A stretch of DNA of 64,000 nt from Candidatus Poribacteria bacterium (lineage in GTDB: Bacteria; Poribacteria; WGA-4E; WGA-3G). The stretch lies in assembly GCA_022394775.1 (NCBI GenBank), contig JAGFCB010000038.1:1-64000 (forward strand), given 5' to 3'. Under the pieces are notes generated by a model. The model saw only the letters and a list, made by a program, of their open reading frames with translations. It made no database searches and had not been told where the DNA came from. A program made the position numbers and the translations under genes. This document shows, piece by piece, positions 53,356 to 60,336 of this stretch (positions within the stretch are counted from its first letter, which is position 1; each line of letters opens with the position of its first letter).

Positions 53356-54312
53356 TTATCGTCTGAAAATTTCCGCACGATGCCATGCCAACGCTTCTTG
53401 AGCAGGATAAAGTGCATCATGTTCAGGTAATAATATCGGCTTACCGCGCATGGTCGTTAGTAACCATTCTGTTGCTCCACGCTCCAACAGAAGATCTGAA
53501 ACAATCACTTTATAATTTCTATCCACGGAAATTAAGCCTCTGTCAAAAGCCCAGTGATGTAATTGGCAAAGGGAAATCCCGTTCCGGACATCGTTATTTC
53601 CTGAAACTGTAAATGGGATGATGTGGGCAGCTTCAGTCACACTTTCCCCATCCAGTGTTAGCACATACAATTGACAAACTGCACAGGTGTAATCGTAAAT
53701 TCGCATGATCGCTTGACGAAAACCTGCAGTGCGAATTGGATCCTCTAATTCTGTTGGTACCAATGATTGTAGAGATGAAAATGTTTGTTCGACTTGCTGC
53801 AACAATGCTTGCCTGTACACACCAATTTGTTGTTCTTCAGTTATAAGACTTTCGACATCTGCTTTGAAATCTGTGAAATAGGTGTTTATAAGGGTTTGGC
53901 GGATTACTTCTCGATCATGGGTATTGGTAAGTAAGGAGAAAAGTTCATCATCAAAACTTGCGTATGCAACAATTTCACGAAGACGGGAAACCGTTTTAAT
54001 TTGGGTGGTAACCCTTAATGCTATTTCATATCCCGCGTTTGCATGGAGATGCCAAAACCCGTCCCGCTTTAAGTGAAAAAATGGTAAGGCGAGATTAGGT
54101 CTGCGCCCAGTCACTATTGACCAATATTTTATGAAAATCTCAAACAAACCTGGAGATGGTGAGACTTTATTTTCCTGAACTTGCCCTTGCTCAATCAGTT
54201 CAACTATTGCCAATAAAAGCGTAGGTTTATTAGGTGCAGCTCCATGTGCTCGGTCTATTCGCAAACTTTTCATCTTTTCAACATATTTTTGTAGGGTACT
54301 GTTGGTAGACAT
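53356..54312 (-). CDS. HNH endonuclease with SBD-like N-terminal domain
   Basis: A 318-residue protein; AGGAG precedes the start. The C-terminal HNH domain shows CAVCQ, EAAHIIPF, and NGISLCQLHHWAFDRGLI, so the His, Asn and His are present. The N-terminal part (GAAPNKPTLLLAIVELIEQG, then LALPFFHLKRDGFWHL) resembles the sulfur-binding domain of ScoMcrA-type type IV restriction enzymes, which recognise phosphorothioate-modified DNA. This resemblance is recalled, not searched. The protein stands alone, without modification genes, which fits a type IV defence nuclease. Confidence 0.7.
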   Translation of the reverse strand: MSTNSTLQKYVEKMKSLRIDRAHGAAPNKPTLLLAIVELIEQGQVQENKVSPSPGLFEIFIKYWSIVTGRRPNLALPFFHLKRDGFWHLHANAGYEIALRVTTQIKTVSRLREIVAYASFDDELFSLLTNTHDREVIRQTLINTYFTDFKADVESLITEEQQIGVYRQALLQQVEQTFSSLQSLVPTELEDPIRTAGFRQAIMRIYDYTCAVCQLYVLTLDGESVTEAAHIIPFTVSGNNDVRNGISLCQLHHWAFDRGLISVDRNYKVIVSDLLLERGATEWLLTTMRGKPILLPEHDALYPAQEALAWHRAEIFRR

Positions 54313-54412
54313 CTTTTTTATTCTCCTGATAGCGTTTTCGCAAAGATTAACTGCTTTCTAAGAGAGTATTTTACCATGTTTCTGAAAAGAAGAATGAATT
54401 TTTGCTTACCCT

Positions 54413-54434
54413 CGCTCTATTAACAAATAGAGCG
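54413..54434. other. Hairpin upstream of exported-protein gene
   Basis: A 9-bp perfect stem (CGCTCTATT / AATAGAGCG) with a 4-base loop, 40 bases upstream of the next promoter. There is no T-run; it could be an operator or a weak terminator. Confidence 0.4.
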
Positions 54435-54473
54435 TTCTTGACAACAAAATCCCACAATCCAATCAAATTTTTC

Positions 54474-54502
54474 TTAACATTTCTATGCAAATGTGTTATG
54501 CT
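54474..54502 (+). promoter_or_regulatory. Promoter of exported WGxLK protein gene
   Basis: TTAACA, a 17-base spacer, then TATGCT, 65 bases upstream of the start. Five of six bases match in the -35 hexamer and four in the -10. Confidence 0.55.
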
Positions 54503-54567
54503 GTGTCAGACGATGCAGATTGGGAACGTAAAATCAACTTAAAACTATTGACCAGGAGGCACGGAAA

Positions 54568-55359
54568 ATGAAAAGGTTATTTTGTTTTGCTTGTACTCTG
54601 GTGCTAACTTTCACGGGGTACACTTTTGGACAAGATGTCGCTGTTTTTTATGACGCGGCGGTTGAAAATGGTGGCGGTTTGGCGGTCCCGAACCCGAATC
54701 AGTTAGCAGAAATGATCGTGGAAGAACTTGAAGAGAGAAAGTTAACTGCTGAAATAGTGGATAGCGACGAATTAGCGGCGTATATGAAGGCGAACCCACA
54801 GGGTATCTATATCATCACGCAAGGGAATACACCGGGCACGATTTTTAAGAAGGAAGGCAAGAAAGATCTTGTCTATACATGGTTGAGAGATGGTGGGATC
54901 GGTGGATTCATCGGGGATTACGCGTTCTACTATTATTGGGATAAAGGCGCGCGTGTTACGGCTGCGGGTGCTGGACAGCAGAGCGTGTTTGGTGCTACCG
55001 TCACAAATGGCACGGTTTCGCAAGTCAGCCCGACGGATCTTGGGAAGGAGTATATCCCTTCTCTGAAAAAATGGAGTTCAAATCGCGCATCAGGTCTCGC
55101 TGTTTTAAAGGCGAACGATTTTAAATATGAAAGTTACGCCGATGACGGTGTAAACGCGGATCCGATTGCTTATCAGACAAAGGACATGAAGGGATGGTTT
55201 ATCAATTTCCATACTTCGTGTTGCGGTACAGCGATACCCCCAAATCCGCAGATCGCTAAGGAATACGCGGAACTTATTTCAAACCGTTTTGCAACGGCGA
55301 AAGCGGTAGATCCGACTGGTAAAATCAGCGTTGTTTGGGGACGACTCAAATCAGATTGA
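54568..55359 (+). CDS. Exported protein with WGxLK tail, family unknown
   Basis: A 263-residue protein with a signal peptide (1-21, ending YTFGQ); AGGAGG precedes the start. The mature part opens with an alpha/beta pattern (VAVFYDAAVENGG, then LAEMIVEELEERKLTAEIVDSDELAAYM, then GIYIITQG), suggesting a Rossmann-like or ThuA/GATase-like fold, followed by FHTSCCGTAIPPNP. I do not recognise a named family. The C-terminus reads VDPTGKI, then WGRLK, ending SD, the same tail as in the next two genes and in the LamG and CBM9-like proteins. It is followed by a terminator and so is its own unit. Confidence 0.75.
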   Translation: MKRLFCFACTLVLTFTGYTFGQDVAVFYDAAVENGGGLAVPNPNQLAEMIVEELEERKLTAEIVDSDELAAYMKANPQGIYIITQGNTPGTIFKKEGKKDLVYTWLRDGGIGGFIGDYAFYYYWDKGARVTAAGAGQQSVFGATVTNGTVSQVSPTDLGKEYIPSLKKWSSNRASGLAVLKANDFKYESYADDGVNADPIAYQTKDMKGWFINFHTSCCGTAIPPNPQIAKEYAELISNRFATAKAVDPTGKISVVWGRLKSD

Positions 55360-55394
55360 TCGTAGAACTATCAATTTATCTTGTAGTAATATGT

Positions 55395-55415
55395 GGGCAG
55401 GCACAAGACCTGCCC
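55395..55415 (+). terminator. Intrinsic terminator
   Basis: A 7-bp stem (GGGCAGG / CCTGCCC), a 7-base loop, then CTACTTTTTT, 35 bases beyond the stop codon. Confidence 0.8.
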
Positions 55416-55521
55416 CTACTTTTTTCGATAGTGTTCCCAAGTGAACCCCGCTAGCGAGAAAATTATGTAAGTCAATTTACAGATAATTTTTCCACCTATT
55501 CGCGAGAAATTAAATTTTTGC

Positions 55522-55550
55522 TTGACAAATTTTTTAGGAAAAGGTAAGAT
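55522..55550 (+). promoter_or_regulatory. Promoter of tandem exported-protein pair
   Basis: A perfect TTGACA, a 17-base spacer, then TAAGAT. It is about 178 bases upstream of the start, so a leader of about 170 bases is expected; no known riboswitch pattern is visible in it. Confidence 0.6.
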
Positions 55551-55727
55551 ATGGGCATTAACTAACAGGCATACGCAAAACGTTTGCAACAAAATAGCGT
55601 TGGCATCGTTTTGTAGTATAGATACATTTATAAGTTGTAGGACGTTCTTCGCAATGTCCGTATTTCACAAGTGGGGTTTGATGCAGCAAACCTTTCACAC
55701 TTGACACCCAAATATAGGAGATTTTCC

Positions 55728-56561
55728 ATGAGACTATCTATGATTGTTGCGAGCGTGCTATGCGCAGCTGCTCTCGCGCTTTTGGTACCTACTGCTGATG
55801 CTGTGAACAAAGTAGACATTTTCATCTATACAGATACAGTGCAGTGGATTGACCAAGGGTCAGCGAAGAAAGAAGCCGAAATTCTGGCGGAGGAGATCAA
55901 AGGAAAGAACGGCATCGGTGAAGTGATTCTCCACGGACCAGCGAAGGAAGTTGAAGCCTGGACGAAAAAACATGCCGTTGATAACGGGCATCACATCATC
56001 GTTATGTTCGGTGATATTCCACCTGAAATTTACGATGCCGGTAAAGACAAGAAGAAGGATACGCTCGCTGAGGACTTTCTTGATGCTGGCAATACGTTCT
56101 CAAACAGTGCAGACTATTTTTTCTGGGGACAAGGCGGCCGGAATGAAGCCAATGGACTCCAAAATATGATGGACATCCCGGATATCGTTCAATGGGATGA
56201 CAACACTGCGATGAAGGTGACGGCAGAAGGTAAGAAAATAACGCCTACCTTGAAAGACTATGCGACTGACCGTCCGTTCCACCTTGACCAACTCGATGGC
56301 GATTGGGTCCTGGAAGTCGCTTTTGCGACAGAAACCGGAAAAGGCAAAGGCGCAGCACGTTGTGACCCCTGTATCGTCCATAATACGAAAACAAACGGGC
56401 GCCTTATCCAAGTTTACCAAACCGCTGGTCAGGCTGATCCGAAAGGTCTCGTTATTTCTGAAATTATTCTCAATTACTATGTTGAAGCAGTTGGCGCGCT
56501 TGACGTCGACCCACAAGATAAACTTCCCAGTTTATGGGGAGATATTAAAACCAGGAGGTAA
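55728..56561 (+). CDS. Exported protein with WGxIK tail, tandem copy A
   Basis: A 277-residue protein. The start at ATG 55728 has AGGAG 7 bases ahead and gives a clean signal peptide (SMIVASVLCAAALALLVPTADA); an earlier in-frame ATG at 55671 lacks both. The mature part (VDIFIYTDTVQWIDQGSA, then HHIIVMFGDIPPEIYD, then NSADYFFWGQGGRNEANGLQNMMDI, then DRPFHLDQLDGDWVLEVAFA) matches copy B across its length. Family unknown; the opening suggests an alpha/beta fold. It ends VDPQDKL, then WGDIK, then TRR. The gene is followed 6 bases later by copy B, whose AGGAGG overlaps this stop, so translation is probably coupled. Confidence 0.78.
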   Translation: MRLSMIVASVLCAAALALLVPTADAVNKVDIFIYTDTVQWIDQGSAKKEAEILAEEIKGKNGIGEVILHGPAKEVEAWTKKHAVDNGHHIIVMFGDIPPEIYDAGKDKKKDTLAEDFLDAGNTFSNSADYFFWGQGGRNEANGLQNMMDIPDIVQWDDNTAMKVTAEGKKITPTLKDYATDRPFHLDQLDGDWVLEVAFATETGKGKGAARCDPCIVHNTKTNGRLIQVYQTAGQADPKGLVISEIILNYYVEAVGALDVDPQDKLPSLWGDIKTRR

Positions 56562-56567
56562 CGCTTA

Positions 56568-57371
56568 ATGCGTACAATTTTTCTTTCACTCACGCTTATT
56601 GCGTTAATGGCATTTACCTTAACATCCGTATTTGCTGCCGGTGAAGTCGCGATTTACACTGGAACGACGCAATGGATTGACAAAGGTGCTGCCGATGAAC
56701 AGGCACAGATCTGTGTCGATATGCTTAATGATGCCGGTATCTCTAACTTTTGGCTCGATAGCGATGGCGATATGGATGCCTTAGCCGATTGGATGAAAGA
56801 TGTTACAGGCGATCAAGGCTTAGATATCTGTGTTCTCTATGGCGATCTTCCACCGACCCTTTATCCGGATGGCAATGCTCAACCGGACGGTTCTGTCGGT
56901 GAAACTTTCATCGAAACCACTGATGGCGACGCGTTTATCAACCACGCCGATTACATGTTCTGGGGCTTAGGCGGCAGAAACGAAGTCGGTGGTTTACAGA
57001 ATATGATGGATATTGAGGGTATTACCATGTGGGACGATAATACCCCATGTGTTGTTACCTCTGAAGGTAAATCCATCTCACCGAGTTTACCTGACATTCA
57101 ATCTGACCGTCCTTTCCACATTGATGAACTGGATGGCGATTGGGAAGTCGAAGTCTCCCTTGCACAAAACGATGCCGGCACCCGTGCGGATCCGATTATC
57201 GTTCGCGACGGAAACCTCGGTAGACTCATTCCAGTGATACAGACAGCAGGCGGAACCGAACCGAAAGGTGCGGTCGCTGCTGAAATTATTATCTGGCTCA
57301 TGTCGACGACACCGGTTGAACCCGAAGGCAAGATCTCCACAACATGGGGTGCCTTGAAAGCAAACCGGTAG
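56568..57371 (+). CDS. Exported protein with WGxLK tail, tandem copy B
   Basis: A 267-residue paralogue of the previous gene, with a signal peptide (1-23, LIALMAFTLTSVFAA). Shared blocks: AIYTGTTQWIDKGAA, LYGDLPPTLYPDG, NHADYMFWGLGGRNEVGG, LQNMMDIEGI and DRPFHIDELDGDWEVEVSLA. The C-terminus reads VEPEGKI, then WGALK, then ANR. Family unknown, and no catalytic motif is apparent. The conserved DRPFH-D-LDGDW stretch could be a binding site. Coupled to copy A; the 15-bp inverted repeat downstream may end the unit. Confidence 0.78.
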   Translation: MRTIFLSLTLIALMAFTLTSVFAAGEVAIYTGTTQWIDKGAADEQAQICVDMLNDAGISNFWLDSDGDMDALADWMKDVTGDQGLDICVLYGDLPPTLYPDGNAQPDGSVGETFIETTDGDAFINHADYMFWGLGGRNEVGGLQNMMDIEGITMWDDNTPCVVTSEGKSISPSLPDIQSDRPFHIDELDGDWEVEVSLAQNDAGTRADPIIVRDGNLGRLIPVIQTAGGTEPKGAVAAEIIIWLMSTTPVEPEGKISTTWGALKANR

Positions 57372-57388
57372 ATCTAACCTACAGTTCC

Positions 57389-57439
57389 AACATTCCCTTT
57401 GTAGATGCCCTTCAAAACGCGTTTTACAAAGGGAATGTT
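57389..57439. other. 15-bp perfect inverted repeat after the tandem pair
   Basis: AACATTCCCTTTGTA (57389-57403) pairs exactly with TACAAAGGGAATGTT (57425-57439), with a 21-base loop. There is no T-run afterwards. It is 17 bases after the copy B stop and 36 bases before the next gene; it could be a weak terminator, an mRNA-stabilising stem or the ends of a tiny mobile element. Confidence 0.7.
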
Positions 57440-57475
57440 CAATTATACACAAACCTACCAGCTAAAAAACCAAAA

Positions 57476-58345
57476 ATGAAATTTAGCAAACTCGGTTACC
57501 TGTTTACACTTTTCACCCTTTCATTGTTGGTATTTGCCTGCCACGATCCTGTAGAATCACCGCTTGTTGGTAACCTACCGCTCGAAACGATCACAACCCC
57601 GAAAGATAACGCAGTCATGGTTTATGTGCCGGCGGGTGATTTTCTGATGGGGACGAATGATGAAGATATGGAAGACTTCAAAGAGTTTTTCCCGCTCCGC
57701 GATCCCGTCCGGTATGATAACGAACGTCCGCAACGCACCGTCTATGTCGATGCCTTTTATATTGACAAATTTGAGGTGACAAACCAACAGTATAAACAAT
57801 TTCTTGCTGAGAGCGGTTATGAACCCCAACACTATTTAGACTATGATCCGCATGATGCGCCGGATTTCCCTGCGGCTGTCTTAGCGTGGGAAGATGCCGC
57901 TGCCTATGCAAATTGGGCAGGTAAAAGATTGCCTACGGAGGCAGAATGGGAAAAAGCGGCACGCGGCACAGACGGACGGCACTGGCCCTGGGGTAACGAA
58001 TGGGACGACACAAAACTCAGTGGAAACGACGGCACGGGATTACGAGATGGGTACCGAGAAACCGCGCCTGTCGGACAATTTCCACAAGGCGCGAGTCCTT
58101 ACGGTGTCCACGATATGGCAGGGAATCTTTGGGAATGGGTAGCAGATTGGTATGATCCGAACTATTACCGTAACGCCCCGAATGTCAATCCGACGGGACC
58201 TGAGGCGGGTGATGGCCATGTTCTAAGAGGTGGTGGCTGGGCGGAGAATCATGACTTCACGCGCTGTGCAAGTCGTCTGGGTGGAAATCCCGGCTCACTT
58301 ATACGTGGGTTCCGCTGCGCAATGGACGCGCCTTTAGCAGATTAA
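57476..58345 (+). CDS. SUMF1/FGE-fold lipoprotein, probably non-catalytic
   Basis: A 289-residue protein with a lipoprotein leader (LGYLFTLFTLSLLVFAC). The SUMF1/formylglycine-generating fold is clear: YVPAGDFLMGT, YIDKFEVTNQQYKQFL, GKRLPTEAEWEKAARG, PYGVHDMAGNLWEWVADWY, LRGGGWAENHDFTRCASR and GFRCAMD. True sulfatase-activating enzymes have a Cys pair just before the RCA segment (CHRSYC in human SUMF1), which is absent here, so formylglycine synthesis is unlikely. No ribosome binding site is visible, and an upstream ATG at 57344 overlaps copy B. Confidence 0.85.
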   Translation: MKFSKLGYLFTLFTLSLLVFACHDPVESPLVGNLPLETITTPKDNAVMVYVPAGDFLMGTNDEDMEDFKEFFPLRDPVRYDNERPQRTVYVDAFYIDKFEVTNQQYKQFLAESGYEPQHYLDYDPHDAPDFPAAVLAWEDAAAYANWAGKRLPTEAEWEKAARGTDGRHWPWGNEWDDTKLSGNDGTGLRDGYRETAPVGQFPQGASPYGVHDMAGNLWEWVADWYDPNYYRNAPNVNPTGPEAGDGHVLRGGGWAENHDFTRCASRLGGNPGSLIRGFRCAMDAPLAD

Positions 58346-58619
58346 ATCCATCCGATTACCATCCGGAACCGCAAGCCCTCACCTTTTGGTAATTTCAGAT
58401 TTTCCCATGGATATTAACAGTTATCTTCCCTGTCGAATTTTTGGTAGTCCCGTTCAACCCAACCTACGACTGAACCCTGAAACTGGCTGATGAGTGCTTA
58501 TCACTGATAACCAATTATTTGACATTTGTGTCCGTACTATGCTATACTTCTTTAAAAATAATGTCGGTTTGACGTAATAGCGATTCCCTTGACCCACATA
58601 CAGTAGATTTGTATAATAG
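58346..58619. other. Intergenic region upstream of the PQQ gene
   Basis: A 274-base gap after the SUMF1-like gene. I see only the promoter at 58519-58548; no coding pattern or hairpin is convincing. The next 260 bases hold a possible coding remnant. Confidence 0.5.
58519..58548 (+). promoter_or_regulatory. Promoter upstream of PQQ-propeller gene
   Basis: A perfect TTGACA, an 18-base spacer, then TATACT (five of six). It lies 326 bases upstream of the propeller gene, consistent with another coding region or a long leader in between. Confidence 0.65.
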
Positions 58620-58877
58620 ATAAACCGAACCAGCACATGTGCACTCCAACTCATCTGGGAATATCTGCTAAACATCGGTATTGCTGTTGCGCATCTGAAA
58701 CCTCTGGTGGAAGTAACATATCAAGGTGATACGCATCGCAATTCGGTGGCACTGAAACAGAGTCGAATCGACGGACCGCATACAGAACTAACGAAACTAA
58801 AAACCGCATACAGTGATACAACAGAGGTCTATCAACAGATGGTTCTCTGGTTGAGGAGTTATACAAAGAACTTATGA
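58620..58877 (+). pseudogene. Possible coding remnant overlapping the PQQ gene start
   Basis: A frame of 85 codons without a convincing start codon, ending in TGA that overlaps the propeller ATG as ATGA. The translation is protein-like (LIWEYLLNIGIAVAHLKPL, VEVTYQGDTHRNSVALKQS, then TEVYQQMVLWLRSYTKNL). The overlap is the usual arrangement in coupled genes, so this may be a 5'-truncated or frameshifted upstream gene, or a small gene with a non-standard start. I recognise no family. Confidence 0.35.
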
Positions 58878-60193
58878 AGCAGCTTACATACCTATTCATT
58901 GTCCTGTTTGCTATAGTAGCGATGCAGGTGCATCTCGCGAGTGCCGATGAATGGCCCCAATGGCGGGGTGAAAATCGCGAAGGCGTTTGGCACGAATCCG
59001 GCATCATTGAAACATTTGAGGGGCCAGAAGTCCCGATCCGGTGGCGCGTGCCTATCGGTAGTGGTTATAGCGGGCCGAGCGTCGTTGATGGACGTGTATA
59101 TGTCACTGATAGACTCACAAAACCGAAACAGGTTGAACGCGTTCACTGCTTTGACTGGGAAACTGGGGATAAACTCTGGTCTTATACTTACGATTGTGTA
59201 TACAAAATCGACTATACAGCGGGCCCCCGTGCGAATGTTACAATCCATGAGGGGCTCGCTTATGCGTTAGGTGCGATGGGACATTTGCACTGTTTTGACG
59301 CTGTTACCGGTGATGTCAAATGGAAAAAGGATCTCAATGCCGAGTATAACATCAATATGCCGATCTGGGGTATCGCGTGTGCCCCAGTTGTTGAGGGTGA
59401 AAACCTTATCGTTCAAATCGGCGGAAAACCTGATGCCTGTATCGTCGCATTCGACAGGAAAACGGGTGAGGAAAAATGGAAAGCGTTAGACGACAACGCC
59501 TCTTACTCAGCACCGATTGTGATCACACAGGCAGGTCAACGCGTCTTAATCTGTTGGACGGGTGCTAACATCGCTGCCCTTGATCCACAAACAGGAAGTG
59601 TCCACTGGCTTTATCCGTTCCCACCGGAAAGTTTTGAGATTGCGATTGCTACGCCTATTGTCAATCAGAATGAATTGTTTGTTACTGAATTTCGTCAGGG
59701 ATCTCTTCTCTTGAAGCTGCCAACAGATGCATTAAAAGCAGAACGTATCTGGCATCGGAAAGGAAAAAACGAACAGAATACCGATGCGCTTCAGACGACA
59801 ATGTCAACACCTGTACGCCTTGGCGATTACATTTACGGTGTGGATAGTTACGGCGAACTCCGCTGTCTGGATGCGCGAAATGGTGATCGGGTTTGGGAGG
59901 ATCTTTCTGCAGTTCGGAAAGCCCGCTGGAGCAATATCCATCTCGTTAGACACCCTGCTGCAGCGGATAACAAAGTCTGGATGTTCAATGAACACGGCGA
60001 ACTCCTCATCACAGAACTCTCTCCTGAAGGGCTTAATATTATCAGCCGCGCCAAATTAATTGAACCGACGCGCGATCAATTGAACCGCAGAGGCGGCGTT
60101 ACGTGGGCACACCCAGCGTTTGCCTATAAACACGTTTTTGCCAGAAACGACAAAGAACTCGTTTGCGCAAACTTAGCGAAAACCGAAAAATAA
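58874..60193 (+). CDS. Exported PQQ-type beta-propeller protein
   Basis: A 439-residue protein with a signal peptide (1-24, LFIVLFAIVAMQVHLASA). Repeated PQQ-like blades are visible: WPQWRGENREG, SGPSVVDGRVYVTDRL, VHCFDWETGDKLWSYTYD, HCFDAVTGDVKWKKDL, VAFDRKTGEEKWKALDD and IAALDPQTGSVHWLYPF. Such PQQ-like proteins in this kind of bacterium often lack bound cofactor and act as extracytoplasmic scaffolds or in polysaccharide breakdown. No enzymatic residues can be assigned. A similar protein begins at 63511. The start overlaps the stop of an upstream remnant. Confidence 0.85.
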   Translation: MKQLTYLFIVLFAIVAMQVHLASADEWPQWRGENREGVWHESGIIETFEGPEVPIRWRVPIGSGYSGPSVVDGRVYVTDRLTKPKQVERVHCFDWETGDKLWSYTYDCVYKIDYTAGPRANVTIHEGLAYALGAMGHLHCFDAVTGDVKWKKDLNAEYNINMPIWGIACAPVVEGENLIVQIGGKPDACIVAFDRKTGEEKWKALDDNASYSAPIVITQAGQRVLICWTGANIAALDPQTGSVHWLYPFPPESFEIAIATPIVNQNELFVTEFRQGSLLLKLPTDALKAERIWHRKGKNEQNTDALQTTMSTPVRLGDYIYGVDSYGELRCLDARNGDRVWEDLSAVRKARWSNIHLVRHPAAADNKVWMFNEHGELLITELSPEGLNIISRAKLIEPTRDQLNRRGGVTWAHPAFAYKHVFARNDKELVCANLAKTEK

Positions 60194-60195
60194 AC

Positions 60196-60286
60196 AGGAC
60201 TTACGCAGCGTTTGCTGGCGACGTGTTTTTGCTGCGGGTATTTTCCTTAGAAACCTCGCCAGCGGTGTGCGAGACGTAGGGACTCA
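60196..60286. repeat. AGGACTTACGCA-family element, degenerate inverted copy
   Basis: The left end AGGACTTACGCA is intact at 60196-60207. The right end is degenerate (GACGTAGGGACT). The interior (TGCTGCGGGTATTTTCCTTAGAAACCTCGCCAGCG) matches the copies at 51583 and 63368 when reversed, so the orientation is opposite. It begins 2 bases after the propeller stop. Confidence 0.65.
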
Positions 60287-60336
60287 CCATCAAATTGCAT
60301 AAATCGTAATAAAATGAACCCACGGAGGCTAAAATA

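Noticed and set aside
57476..58345. Active formylglycine-generating enzyme
   Set aside because: The catalytic Cys pair expected before the RCA segment is absent.
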